This document shows positions 17,383 to 26,212 of a stretch of DNA of 64,000 bases, piece after piece. The position numbers were made by a program, and so were the translations under genes. Each line of letters begins with the position of its first letter. Positions within the stretch are counted from its first letter, which is position 1. The stretch lies in NCBI RefSeq assembly GCF_003201605.1, contig NZ_QJJR01000005.1, forward strand, positions 1-64,000. The letters are read 5' to 3'. The stretch is from Streptohalobacillus salinus (GTDB taxonomy: Bacteria; Bacillota; Bacilli; Bacillales; Amphibacillaceae). The notes under the pieces were generated by a model, which did not search any database, was not told where the DNA came from, and saw nothing but the letters and a program-made list of their open reading frames with translations.

Positions 17383-18857
17383 TTAACTTCCTCCTTTGGC
17401 CATTTCTTCAGAGTAAAGATGAAACCAATTGCGATTAACGCAGCAGCAACAATCCACCCATACGAGATTAAAAATGCAGTTGGATACCCTTCATAGTTTT
17501 CTGTGAAGTCTGTTCTAAAGTTTTGGACCATCATAAACCCTAAAACAACGGGGGTAATCACACCAAGTGAGAATGACCACCATTTCCCCACGTGAATATC
17601 AGAAACATTATTTGCATGTTCTCTTAATGGCTTAAGTTGTCTTAAGAACCAAGCGATAACGACTACTTCAACTAAACCAACCAAAGCAACACCGTAGTTA
17701 TTAACAAAGTAATCAACCGTATCAAGTAAGAATAGTCCACTTTGATTCGTGTAAACCACAGAAATTACCGCAGATAGGCCGACACCAACAAATACAGCGG
17801 TATGACGCTTAATGCTAAACTTCTCTTGTAACGCTGCAATGTAGGTCTCCGAGATTGAAACCATCGATGATAGACCGGCGAGAACTAAGGAACCAAAGAA
17901 TAAAACACCGAAGAATGAAGACGCAGGCATTTGACTGATGATTTCTGGGAAAACCATAAAGGCTAGGCCAATGCCGCCTCTAACCACTTCAGATACCTCT
18001 TGTCCAGATTGTGCGGCCATAAACCCTAGGGCAGAGAAAACACCAATTCCGGCTAACAATTCAAAACTAGAGTTTGCAAATCCAGTAATAAATGCATTAT
18101 TTGTAATATCAGAATCCTTTGGAAGATAAGATGAAAAAGTAATCATAATCGCAAAGGCAATTGATAAACTGTAAAAGATTTGTCCATAGGCTGCAATCCA
18201 GACAGATCCATCAAATATCTTATCCCAGTTCGGCTCGAAGAAAGTGTTTAATCCTTCAGCTGCACCAGGTAACGTTAAGGCACGGATAACGATCAATAGA
18301 AAACTGACCATTAGTAATGGAATAAAGATTTTATTAGCAACCTCAATCCCTTTTTTAACGCCACGGAATAAAATTGCAAAAACAATTAACCATACAATAC
18401 CTAGTGGCAATAATACGTTTGGTACAATCGAGCCAAACTCTCCCGGTGCACTTGCGTTTAAGAAGTCACCAACAAAAAAGGCTTCACTGTCACTACCCCA
18501 TGCTTCAGTGAATGAAAAATACGTATACATAAGTGCCCAAGCAACAATAATTGGGTAATACGTGTTGATTACGAATGAAATACCAACTTGCCACCAACCA
18601 ATCCACTCTGATTTCTTATTAAATTTACGAAATGCACGTGGTGCAGAACTTCTGTATTTGTGACCAATCGTGTACTCCAATATTAGTAGTGGAATACCGG
18701 CTGTGATAAGTGCAAATAAGTACGGAATAAAAAATGCCCCACCGCCATTCGCATAAGCTGTTGCCGGAAAACGCCAAATATTACCAAGCCCAATTGCAGA
18801 ACCCATCGCTGCAAGTAAGAACCCTAGACGCGTTCCCCATTGAGATCGTTGTTCCAT
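17379..18857 (-). CDS. metP: Neurotransmitter:sodium symporter-family amino-acid importer (MetP-like large subunit)
   Basis: Sodium-coupled amino-acid importer of the SNF/NSS family in the cytoplasmic membrane. 492 residues with 11-12 hydrophobic helices. The N-terminal sodium/substrate motif GSAIGLGNIWRFPATAYANG (19-38) is canonical. The companion 34-residue MetS-like peptide overlapping its 3' end points to the MetP/MetS methionine-alanine importer subgroup; substrate is inferred from that. Start at 18857 has GGGGAG 8 bases upstream. A strong promoter lies about 125 bases upstream. A second methionine system (metNIQ) occurs in the same window. Confidence 0.88.
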   Translation of the reverse strand: MEQRSQWGTRLGFLLAAMGSAIGLGNIWRFPATAYANGGGAFFIPYLFALITAGIPLLILEYTIGHKYRSSAPRAFRKFNKKSEWIGWWQVGISFVINTYYPIIVAWALMYTYFSFTEAWGSDSEAFFVGDFLNASAPGEFGSIVPNVLLPLGIVWLIVFAILFRGVKKGIEVANKIFIPLLMVSFLLIVIRALTLPGAAEGLNTFFEPNWDKIFDGSVWIAAYGQIFYSLSIAFAIMITFSSYLPKDSDITNNAFITGFANSSFELLAGIGVFSALGFMAAQSGQEVSEVVRGGIGLAFMVFPEIISQMPASSFFGVLFFGSLVLAGLSSMVSISETYIAALQEKFSIKRHTAVFVGVGLSAVISVVYTNQSGLFLLDTVDYFVNNYGVALVGLVEVVVIAWFLRQLKPLREHANNVSDIHVGKWWSFSLGVITPVVLGFMMVQNFRTDFTENYEGYPTAFLISYGWIVAAALIAIGFIFTLKKWPKEEVK

Positions 18858-18988
18858 GTTTCATACTCCCCTTCATTTAGAATAAAAAGAATTTTCTGAT
18901 TATTGTAAACTAAAATAAAAGATTTCACAAGCTTTATAATCATTGATTCTTTATTCTTTTAATATTTATTTTTTTCTGACATTTACTG

Positions 18989-19017
18989 AGTATAGCGATA
19001 GTTTTTTAAATTGTCAA
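18989..19017 (-). promoter_or_regulatory. Sigma-A promoter of the NSS importer operon
   Basis: Minus strand TTGACA (19012-19017), 17 bases, TATACT (18989-18994). The resulting leader is about 125 bases; no riboswitch was recognised in it. Confidence 0.8.
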
Positions 19018-19057
19018 AGTAAATTTATTTTTTCACCAAATAAAAAGGATGCTATTT

Positions 19058-19099
19058 TAAAAAAACGTTCTAGAAGTTAAAATTCTCTTCTAGAACGTG
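19058..19099 (-). terminator. Terminator after the lysine-riboswitch transporter
   Basis: Minus strand CGTTCTAGAAG pairs with CTTCTAGAACG around a 10-base loop and is followed by seven T. Confidence 0.88.
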
Positions 19100-19112
19100 G
19101 AGTAAAAAATAA

Positions 19113-20663
19113 TTATTTATTTTTTTTAGTAAAGTAGATGACAACCGCTAATACTGTCACAATAACGATACTTGATAGTAGCGAGAAAGCAACAGCTTGT
19201 GTTAAGGCAAAGACAAAGTAGCCAGCCATTGATGCAAATGCACTAATAAATGCATATGGTAATTGCGTCAGTACGTGATCAATATGATTAGCGCCTGCGC
19301 CGGTTGATGAAAGTATCGATGTATCAGAAATTGGAGAACAGTGATCACCAAATACAGAACCTGCTAAAACAGCTGACATCGCTGGTAAAACAAGCGCTGG
19401 ATCAACACCAACTGCTACTTGAGCTGCAATCGGCAACATAATTCCAAAGGTTCCCCAAGACGTCCCCGTTGAAAGCGCCATAAATCCAGCAATGACAAAT
19501 AAAATCAAGGGTAGATAATTTATATCAAATGAAGCCTCTGTTACCAAGTCCGCTAAATAACCACCCGTATCGAGTGTACCAATAATATCACCAATCATCC
19601 AAGCCAAGATTAGGATGTAGATGGCTGGAAGCATCGACTCCATTCCTTTGATAAACACATGTCTTCTACTCGTACGTGGTTTTGATTGAACACTAAACAA
19701 TAAGAAACCTACAATCACCGCTATTAGCCCACCGACAAAGAGCGAGTAATTCACATTGGTATTCGCAAACATATCAAAAATAGTTACTGTTCCTTCAGTT
19801 GCTTGATAACCCGTGTAAAGCATCAATGCTACAGTAGCAAAAATCAAAGTAAGAATTGGAACAATCAGATGATACATTCTCCCATCATCATGTGGATCGA
19901 CCTCTTCTTTGATATCACCTGCCATATTTTCTTTGCCCGGATCAAACAGATGACCCTCATCTTTCGCGCGATTTTCATGTACACGCATGGCCCCAATATT
20001 CAAGTTGAAAAAAACAACCAAAAAGACAAGAATAATTGAAGTAAAAGCATACATATTGAGCGGTATCATTCGAATGAATCCCTCGAGCGCTCCGTACTCA
20101 ATGATTTCGTTAGCTGCAAAAATGCTTCCCATTGTTCCAATTATATAAGCACCCCAGCTTGATATTGGTGAGATAACTGTGATAGGTGCCGATGTCGAGT
20201 CAATGATATACGCGAGTTTCGCACGCGAAACTTTTTGACGATCAGTCACTGGTCTAGCTACTTGCCCAACCGCTAGCGCATTAAAATAATCATCAATAAA
20301 GATAAGAATCCCTAAGACAGCTGGGACGACTTGGGCACCTCGCCTAGACTTGACATGGCGACTAGCGAATCGACCAAAGGCACGACTCCCGCCAGTTGCA
20401 ATCATTACCGCAGTGAGCACACCAAGGAGTAATAAAAAGGCAAGCAAATAAATACTTGCATAGTTTAACCCATCATCTGTGTTATAAAAAATATTCAAGA
20501 AAACTGTCCATATTTCAACCGTTGTATCAACCACATTAAAATCCTGTAACATTAACGCACCTACAATAATACCGGTGCCTAATGATAAATAAATACGTCT
20601 TGTTAATACAACCAATACCAACATTAGTAACGCCGGTATTAATGAATAAATTGATCCAATCAC
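19113..20663 (-). CDS. NhaC-superfamily transporter, probable lysine importer (LysW type)
   Basis: Polytopic membrane protein (about 516 residues, 11-12 helices) of the Na+/H+ antiporter NhaC family, with LIFIDDYFNALAVGQVARPVTDR, GSVFGDHCSPISDTSILSSTGA and STGTSWGTFGIMLP motifs. A lysine riboswitch precedes it. In Firmicutes, NhaC-family genes behind L-box elements were proposed to be lysine transporters (LysW), so lysine uptake is more likely than Na+/H+ exchange. Start is uncertain: GAGGAGGA is only 2 bases from an ATG at 20669 but 8 bases from the in-frame GTG at 20663, which I choose. A charged cytoplasmic loop sits near residues 230-260. Confidence 0.85.
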   Translation of the reverse strand: MIGSIYSLIPALLMLVLVVLTRRIYLSLGTGIIVGALMLQDFNVVDTTVEIWTVFLNIFYNTDDGLNYASIYLLAFLLLLGVLTAVMIATGGSRAFGRFASRHVKSRRGAQVVPAVLGILIFIDDYFNALAVGQVARPVTDRQKVSRAKLAYIIDSTSAPITVISPISSWGAYIIGTMGSIFAANEIIEYGALEGFIRMIPLNMYAFTSIILVFLVVFFNLNIGAMRVHENRAKDEGHLFDPGKENMAGDIKEEVDPHDDGRMYHLIVPILTLIFATVALMLYTGYQATEGTVTIFDMFANTNVNYSLFVGGLIAVIVGFLLFSVQSKPRTSRRHVFIKGMESMLPAIYILILAWMIGDIIGTLDTGGYLADLVTEASFDINYLPLILFVIAGFMALSTGTSWGTFGIMLPIAAQVAVGVDPALVLPAMSAVLAGSVFGDHCSPISDTSILSSTGAGANHIDHVLTQLPYAFISAFASMAGYFVFALTQAVAFSLLSSIVIVTVLAVVIYFTKKNK

Positions 20664-20719
20664 TATCATTTCCTCCTCGATTTTTATATACACTTACCAC
20701 ATTACTCGATTTTAGACAT

Positions 20720-20762
20720 AAAAAAATAGCAACAATAGACAATAACCTATCGCTGCTATTTA
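20720..20762 (-). terminator. Expression-platform terminator of the lysine riboswitch
   Basis: Minus strand AATAGCAGCGATAG pairs with CTATTGTTGCTATT (with G-U pairs) and is followed by a T run. It lies between the aptamer and the transporter start. Confidence 0.88.
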
Positions 20763-20774
20763 TCTTGATAAATA

Positions 20775-20978
20775 TGCATGGTGTTATCCTCCGGTCGATC
20801 AACAGCCCATCACGTTTTAAAGTCATGACAGTATGACGCTTATTCAGCTGCATACCAGCACTACCATTTGGTCCATGGTCATGCTTCGGCAATTTAACCC
20901 TTTCATGATTGATCAACATCTGACCTAACTCACAATCACTACTTTTTTTAAACTGCGCCTCTATCTCATCGATCTGAT
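20775..20978 (-). promoter_or_regulatory. Lysine riboswitch (L-box)
   Basis: Minus-strand order of conserved L-box blocks: GATGAGATAGAGGCGC, AAGTAGT, GAAAGGG, GCCGAAGCATGA, TGGTAGTGCTGG, GCAGCTGAATAAGC, ATACTGTCATGA, then CCGGAGG. This is the five-helix lysine aptamer. It is followed by a terminator, so lysine should switch off the NhaC-type transporter. The frame that is open across it is not a gene. Confidence 0.95.
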
Positions 20979-21003
20979 AAGGTATATTAAATTTTCCTTA
21001 GAC

Positions 21004-21032
21004 AGTTTAACAATGATAGAGAAGAATTGCAA
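21004..21032 (-). promoter_or_regulatory. Promoter of the lysine-riboswitch transcript
   Basis: Minus strand TTGCAA (21027-21032), 17 bases ending TGT, TAAACT (21004-21009). It places the transcript start about 20 bases before the aptamer. Confidence 0.75.
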
Positions 21033-21074
21033 GACAGTATCTTTACAATTATTCCATTTATTACTTGAACACAC

Positions 21075-21100
21075 CAAAAAGCATAGCCTCTTTATGCTGA
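21075..21100 (-). terminator. Weak terminator after the HD-GYP gene
   Basis: Minus strand AGCATA pairs with TATGCT around a 7-base loop and runs into TTTTT, about 60 bases after the stop. Confidence 0.6.
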
Positions 21101-21158
21101 CTCCTAAAGGTTAGTTTATTTATCTAACTTTCGGTATTCAGACCATGAGGATATGCTT

Positions 21159-22238
21159 CTACATTTTATAACCTGTGATTGTGATACTCAACTCTTTTGC
21201 CAAGTCTAAGTCATAGGGAGATACAGTTTGACCATTTTCTTGAACCACACGAATGACTGGACGGTTATATAGTTTAGGGTTTTGCCTAACTACAATAGCA
21301 CGACGGCCATCATTCAGTGCAATCGTAACACCATTCGGATAGACTGCAATTGTGTCTCTGAACACTCTCACCATTTCAGGTTCAAACAACGTGCCACTTC
21401 CAGAATATAAAATTTCTAAGCCCTCTTGCGGTAACATGGCATCTCGATAGACACGCTGACTTGTAACGGCGTCGAATACATCAGCTACCCCAAGTATTTT
21501 TCCGAACAAATGCATGTCTTTACCTTCGATACCACGAGGGTAACCAGAACCATCAATGCGTTCATGATGTTGATAAGCACAATGAGCAACGAGTAATGGT
21601 AAATCAGATGAAGAACGTAAAAACTCAAATCCAAGTTCTGGGTGAGTTTTAACAAGATCAAACTCGAAATCGGTTAATCTTCCCGTCTTTTTTAAAATTT
21701 CTTCTGGTAAGAAGACTTTACCAACATCATGGAGCATTGCACCAAGACCTAATTGTCGTGTTTGCTTCCGGGTTAATTTCATTTCATTTGCAAGAGCCAC
21801 TGCATAAATCGTGACATTAACTGAATGGCTAAATAAATAATCATCACTAATAAATATATCGGACATAATTGATAAAACCTCATCATCACGCTGAATTTGC
21901 ATGATGATGCTATCAACTAAAGCCGCCATGTTCTCACTTGTTTTATCAAAAAGAAAAGCTTTCTCCTTAAAACCAGCGGATTTATAAGAATGAAAAACGG
22001 ATTTAACCGTGCGCATTGACTCAATTTTCAATTCTTCTGATACAGGAGAGGTAATAATAATATCTTCAGAAATTGCATCTTTTATATACACAAAAGTCAC
22101 ACCAAGAGCTAAAAGGCGATCTACCATTGCTCTTGTAAGCTTGATGTCTTTTTGAACGAGGATCTGACCACGATCATTATATATCGGTTTGGCTAATTCA
22201 TGTCCTTCTTCTAAACCTCTAGCTGCAATTAGTCTCAT
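21159..22238 (-). CDS. HD-GYP domain protein, predicted c-di-GMP phosphodiesterase
   Basis: Predicted cytoplasmic phosphodiesterase hydrolysing c-di-GMP. Residues 1-110 form an N-terminal region seen in Bacilli HD-GYP proteins (RGLEEGHELAKPIYNDRGQIL). The HD-GYP domain spans about 125-295: the HD pair H170/D171 in AMLHDVGK, HPELGFEFL, HHERIDGSGYP (224-234) with the intact GYP triplet, and VADVFDAVTSQRVYR. A C-terminal extension with YNRPVIRVV and SPYDLDLAKELSITITGY follows. No receiver or membrane segment. The ribosome binding site is weak (GATGGGAA). Not in an operon. The c-di-GMP riboswitch at 48.6 kb shows that this messenger is used. Activity is inferred from motifs. Confidence 0.85.
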   Translation of the reverse strand: MRLIAARGLEEGHELAKPIYNDRGQILVQKDIKLTRAMVDRLLALGVTFVYIKDAISEDIIITSPVSEELKIESMRTVKSVFHSYKSAGFKEKAFLFDKTSENMAALVDSIIMQIQRDDEVLSIMSDIFISDDYLFSHSVNVTIYAVALANEMKLTRKQTRQLGLGAMLHDVGKVFLPEEILKKTGRLTDFEFDLVKTHPELGFEFLRSSSDLPLLVAHCAYQHHERIDGSGYPRGIEGKDMHLFGKILGVADVFDAVTSQRVYRDAMLPQEGLEILYSGSGTLFEPEMVRVFRDTIAVYPNGVTIALNDGRRAIVVRQNPKLYNRPVIRVVQENGQTVSPYDLDLAKELSITITGYKM

Positions 22239-22319
22239 CTATTGTTCCCATCTTTTCCGTTCAATTTAAGTACACTTCAAATCCTATCATTGTTTTCGCA
22301 TTTTTTCTACTATTTTTGT

Positions 22320-23726
22320 TTAATCTAAGTCCTTTTCACTATCCGTTGCCAACATAACTCGCAATAAGTCCCGCATAAATTCTGGCATGAAAAAACGTTT
22401 TTCTTTGGCACGCGCAATCTGTGGCGCCAAATGACCGAAGGTGAACATATCCGCCGTTGCCAGGCGATACGATTTTTTACGATCAATTGCTTTGCCATTA
22501 ATATAGATACTTCGGATTAATGGCTCATTGGCTTGTTCATCTTTCAATTCTACTTCAATGCCGTCATATATTAATTTACCCATGACTTTACCCCTAAATC
22601 CATATCCGGTAACCGGATAGTGTGTATAAGTTTCTGTTAAACCAGCTCGTATAACTTCAATTAATGCACTTCCTTTAATATTAACTACACAAGGATTAAT
22701 AGGATGAGGACAAATTCGATGGAGGTCAGCAAGGGTTACAGGACCGGCCGGCAAGGATTCAATTAAAATACCGGCGTTTAGCATGGCTACATCTGCATCG
22801 GTCCAAGACCGCAACGTTTCCGTTAATTGTTTAATCACGGGAGTTTCTTTAAACCAATTAACTTCTAATTCCTCATTTAAGTAACAGACGGTCTGATTAA
22901 GTAACGCAGCTGTCTTCACTTGATAATCATCAAGCAATGCAACTGTTTCACGATCAAGGCTATCAGCATCTATATCAACTGCGTTCGCTTCTTTGTTGAT
23001 TAATCGACCTTTTTCATGATCGAAATAAAGACGTATTTGTCCAACATAATGACCAAACTTTCCAACAGCGGTTAAAACACTATTGTTGATACGCTCACCT
23101 TCTTTAAACAAATGATGTGTATGTCCACCAATAATGATATCAATTTCTCGAAAGTGATCCGCAATGATCTCATCTTGATCTACTCCTAAGTGAGAAAGCA
23201 GAATAATCACATCCGCTTTTGGCCTCACCTCAGTTAAGGTTAATTTCAACACCTTTAATGGATCTAAAGCGTGCCAACCCATCGGATGATAAAAGTTATT
23301 AAAAGGAGCGGTCAACCCAATAACAGCGATATTCACCCCACTCTTAGTTGTTATCATTTTATATCTTTTTAACCATGAAGGTGCCACATCATCTTGACTT
23401 TCTAGGTTCGCACATACCACATCAAATTTAGCATCATCATATAAATGGAATAAGTCTCCTCGATCGAGGGTAATCCCTTCGTTATTACCAAGTGTAACCA
23501 CATCATAATTACTCTGATTTAATAAATCAACATTTATTTTTCCAAGTGTGGCTTCTGACATTGGATTGACACGATCAAGGTGATCACCATTATCCAATAA
23601 GAAATATTGTTCGTTTTTGTGTTGGTGTTCATTAAATCGATGTTTTAAGTAGTGATTAATTTTCGGCCAATTTTCGAAATGGCTATGTAAGTCACTTGTA
23701 TAGTACATGTATAATATCTCTTCCAT
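22320..23726 (-). CDS. yunD: YunD-like metallophosphoesterase / 5'-nucleotidase family protein
   Basis: Two-domain nucleotidase: N-terminal calcineurin-like metal site with D12 and H14 in SDLHSH, DNGDHLDR, VTLGNNE, LLSHLGVDQDE and GGHTHH (to about residue 215), and a C-terminal 5'-nucleotidase domain with substrate motifs NAGILIESLPAGPVT and GYGFRGKVMG. No signal peptide or anchor, unlike secreted 5'-nucleotidases, so it is cytoplasmic as B. subtilis YunD (about 462 residues; here 468 from 23726). That ATG has GGTGGAG close upstream; an in-frame ATG at 23759 lacks a site. Stands alone next to a long gene-free stretch. Substrate unknown. Confidence 0.85.
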   Translation of the reverse strand: MEEILYMYYTSDLHSHFENWPKINHYLKHRFNEHQHKNEQYFLLDNGDHLDRVNPMSEATLGKINVDLLNQSNYDVVTLGNNEGITLDRGDLFHLYDDAKFDVVCANLESQDDVAPSWLKRYKMITTKSGVNIAVIGLTAPFNNFYHPMGWHALDPLKVLKLTLTEVRPKADVIILLSHLGVDQDEIIADHFREIDIIIGGHTHHLFKEGERINNSVLTAVGKFGHYVGQIRLYFDHEKGRLINKEANAVDIDADSLDRETVALLDDYQVKTAALLNQTVCYLNEELEVNWFKETPVIKQLTETLRSWTDADVAMLNAGILIESLPAGPVTLADLHRICPHPINPCVVNIKGSALIEVIRAGLTETYTHYPVTGYGFRGKVMGKLIYDGIEVELKDEQANEPLIRSIYINGKAIDRKKSYRLATADMFTFGHLAPQIARAKEKRFFMPEFMRDLLRVMLATDSEKDLD

Positions 23727-24042
23727 ATTCTCCACCCTTTTGTGCTCCCATAGTTTCATAAGAGAATACTCAATTACTTAGTGTTCCAGTGTCACGCTAT
23801 TGATTATTTCCTTTATTTTAATTTTGTCTTACTCTTCTCTCATAGTATACAAAAAAACGTCTCTCGTCCAATAGTTAGATGGGCAAAAGAAAAGAATATT
23901 TGATAATTAGGGAGATGTTCTAGATTGGATAAAGAGATAGATACTTTCCGGGTACATGACATCGCTGAAATTAATTTCACACGTCTTGAAAGAAATTCGA
24001 AGAGAACATACGATTGTCGATCATATACAGCAGTGATTTTTT

Positions 24043-24083
24043 AAAAAAACGCCTAATGGGATTAATATTAATAAGATCAGGCT
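24043..24083 (-). terminator. Probable distal terminator of nadBCA
   Basis: Minus strand GCCTGAT pairs with ATTAGGC (one G-U) across an AT-rich loop containing TTATTAATATTAAT, then seven T. It lies about 200 bases after the nadA stop. Confidence 0.6.
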
Positions 24084-24188
24084 GTCCAGTAATTGCTATA
24101 AATAAGAGGGCTCACGGGAACATAACCTAGAAATCCCATTGTGATTTATATGGAGAGTTGTAAGGGGCAAATAGATAGACAAGCGATT

Positions 24189-24226
24189 GGCTACCTGCCC
24201 GGAATCAATAACGGAGACAAGTAGCC
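24189..24226. repeat. Imperfect 38-base hairpin of unknown role
   Basis: GGCTACCTG faces CAAGTAGCC with one mismatch, and CCG/CGG pair inside. No T run follows on either strand, so it is not an ordinary terminator. Located 60 bases after the nadA stop. Confidence 0.5.
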
Positions 24227-24286
24227 AAGTCACTTCTTTATTAATAGATAAAAACTCTGTACTATTCAAAAAAATCAATGCTTTGG

Positions 24287-25375
24287 TTAAATAGTAAACA
24301 TTGTAGAAATTGCTTTTTTCGCATCCTTTCTATTACTGTCGGCAACTTTTATCACATTAATTGGCGTACCGCTCATAATGCTCTCAAGTGTCCAGGCCAA
24401 GTGTGGTAAATCAATACGATTCATTGTGATGCATGCACACATCTGTGGATTCAGTGAACGGATGTCTTTATCCGGGTGTTGGTCTTTTAAGCGATTGACC
24501 AAGTTCATCTCTGTACCAATCGCAAACTTGCTGCCTGGTTCACTTTGTTCAATCGTTTCAATGATGTATTTTGTAGAGCCATTGAAGTCAGCGGCCTGAA
24601 CAACATCATAAGAACATTCCGGATGGACAATCACACTGACATCCGGTTCTGTATTCTTTAAATTCTCAATCTGTTTAACAGTAAAATGTTGATGCACCGA
24701 ACAATGACCTTTCCATAAAATTAACTGAATCATATCGTCCGATTCAGTTGATTCTAGTATTTCTTTAACTGGATCCCATACCGCCATATGTTCAAGTGGT
24801 ATACCTAGTTCTACAGCTGTATTTCTTCCAAGGTGTTGATCAGGTAAAAAAAGTATGCGTCTGTTTTGTTTAATTGCCCATGCCATGACTTTCTTAGCAT
24901 TCGATGAAGTGACAGTCGCTCCACCGTGTTTTCCAACAAATGCTTTTATATCTGCCGATGAGTTCACATAAGTAATGGGTAAAATTCCCTCACCAAACCG
25001 TTGCGTAAGTATTTCCCAACTTTGTTCTGTTTGGCTTTTTGTTGCCATATCAGCCATGGAGCATCCAGCACGCATATCCGGCAGGACCACACATTGGTGT
25101 GGTTTCGCTAATAAATCTGCAGTTTCTGCCATAAAATGCACCCCACAAAAAACAATGTACTTCGCCGTTTTTTCTTTTGAGTAGAGGGCAAGTTGTAATG
25201 AATCACCGGTCGCATCAGCAAATTGAATCACATCATCTCGTTGATAGTGGTGACCAGGAATAAATAAATCATCACCGAGTCTCTCTTTAATTTCTTTTAT
25301 TCTAGCTATCAACACCGCTTCGTCAGCAGTCAAAAACTGTTCAGGTATGGTTGCTTGTTGAAATAATGATAACAC
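24287..25375 (-). CDS. nadA: Quinolinate synthase A
   Basis: Condenses iminoaspartate with dihydroxyacetone phosphate to quinolinate in de novo NAD synthesis; carries an oxygen-sensitive [4Fe-4S] cluster. Cysteines C105 (RAGCSMAD), C225 (KGHCSVHQ) and C315 (CACITMN) have the same spacing as the cluster ligands reported for the B. subtilis enzyme. GHHYQRDDVIQFAD and VTSSNAKKVM are other family blocks. Start is GTG, directly abutting the nadC stop, with GGAGG 8 bases upstream. 362 residues. Third gene of nadB-nadC-nadA. Confidence 0.96.
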   Translation of the reverse strand: MLSLFQQATIPEQFLTADEAVLIARIKEIKERLGDDLFIPGHHYQRDDVIQFADATGDSLQLALYSKEKTAKYIVFCGVHFMAETADLLAKPHQCVVLPDMRAGCSMADMATKSQTEQSWEILTQRFGEGILPITYVNSSADIKAFVGKHGGATVTSSNAKKVMAWAIKQNRRILFLPDQHLGRNTAVELGIPLEHMAVWDPVKEILESTESDDMIQLILWKGHCSVHQHFTVKQIENLKNTEPDVSVIVHPECSYDVVQAADFNGSTKYIIETIEQSEPGSKFAIGTEMNLVNRLKDQHPDKDIRSLNPQMCACITMNRIDLPHLAWTLESIMSGTPINVIKVADSNRKDAKKAISTMFTI

Positions 25376-26212
25376 TTAAGATTCCTCCTCAATCAGTAAA
25401 CTAATGTCTAACGCCTTAACAGAATGTGTTAACGCGCCCATTGATATAAAATTAACGCCACACGTCTTATATGTATGTAGATTTTTCAGGGTAATGGTTC
25501 CTGATGCTTCCGTTAAAATCGTTTTTGGTACATCAGTTATCCACTCAGCAATTGTACTAGGCGCTAAATTATCAAACATAATCACATCAACATCTGCTTC
25601 AATTGCTGCTTTCAATTGTTGCCTCGTTTCAATTTCTACTTCGATCTTTGTTAAGTGTGAAACCTGATTTCGACTTTGGTTAACTGCTTCAGCTAATGAA
25701 TCAAAACAAGCCAAATGATTTTCTTTTAACATCACCGCGTCATAAAGTGCAAAACGATGATTATGCCCCCCGCCACATGTCACCGCATATTTTTCTAACA
25801 TCCTCAAACCCGGCGTTGTTTTCCGAGTATCTACGAGCTTTGTTGCTGAATCTTCTAACACTTGAACGGCTTGTTGTGTCGCCGTTGCTATTCCGCTTAA
25901 ATGGCGAATAAGGTTTAGAATGACGCGTTCTGTTGAAAGAAGCAGCCGATAGGGTGCTCTCACTTCACAAATAACCTCATTAGCGACACAACGATCACCG
26001 TCTTGCTTATACCACCTAATCGCATATGGCTCCCCAAACAATTTATAACTTGTCTCAATGATTGTTTTTCCGCAAAACGTACCTGGTGCTTTTACTAAAA
26101 AACGTGCGCACCCCTTTTTCGTTTCGGGGATAATGCGGGCTGATAAGTCATCATAGCCAATATCTTCATTAAAAAATTGCTTTAACTGATCTTCAAGTAA
26201 CAGTTGATTCAT
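25376..26212 (-). CDS. nadC: Nicotinate-nucleotide pyrophosphorylase (carboxylating)
   Basis: Quinolinate phosphoribosyltransferase making nicotinate mononucleotide from quinolinate and PRPP. DTRKTTPGLRMLEKYAVTCGGG, HNHRFALYDAVMLKENH and the C-terminal barrel strands VDVIMFDN, EASGTITLKN and ISMGALTHSVKALD are present. 278 residues. ATG overlaps the nadB stop by 4 bases; nadA abuts its stop. Product of nadA is its substrate, matching operon order. Confidence 0.96.
   Translation of the reverse strand: MNQLLLEDQLKQFFNEDIGYDDLSARIIPETKKGCARFLVKAPGTFCGKTIIETSYKLFGEPYAIRWYKQDGDRCVANEVICEVRAPYRLLLSTERVILNLIRHLSGIATATQQAVQVLEDSATKLVDTRKTTPGLRMLEKYAVTCGGGHNHRFALYDAVMLKENHLACFDSLAEAVNQSRNQVSHLTKIEVEIETRQQLKAAIEADVDVIMFDNLAPSTIAEWITDVPKTILTEASGTITLKNLHTYKTCGVNFISMGALTHSVKALDISLLIEEES

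Larger units (their letters stand above)
23727..24286. other. 560-base region without a recognisable gene
   Basis: Between yunD and nadA. It contains a minus-strand terminator (24043-24083), a 38-base imperfect hairpin (24189-24226), and short plus-strand frames of 39 codons (from TTG 23925 with AGGGAG upstream) and 24 codons (from ATG 24150). None resembles a known protein to me. In B. subtilis yunB/yunC lie near yunD, so decayed genes are possible. No tRNA or known riboswitch was found. Confidence 0.5.

Noticed and set aside
19113-20663. Na+/H+ antiporter function for the NhaC-family protein
   Set aside because: The lysine riboswitch makes lysine import the better hypothesis; the family name alone does not establish ion exchange.
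20536-20919. 127-codon open frame on the minus strand upstream of the NhaC-type gene
   Set aside because: It runs through the lysine riboswitch and its terminator; the conserved RNA blocks explain the sequence and no protein family is matched.
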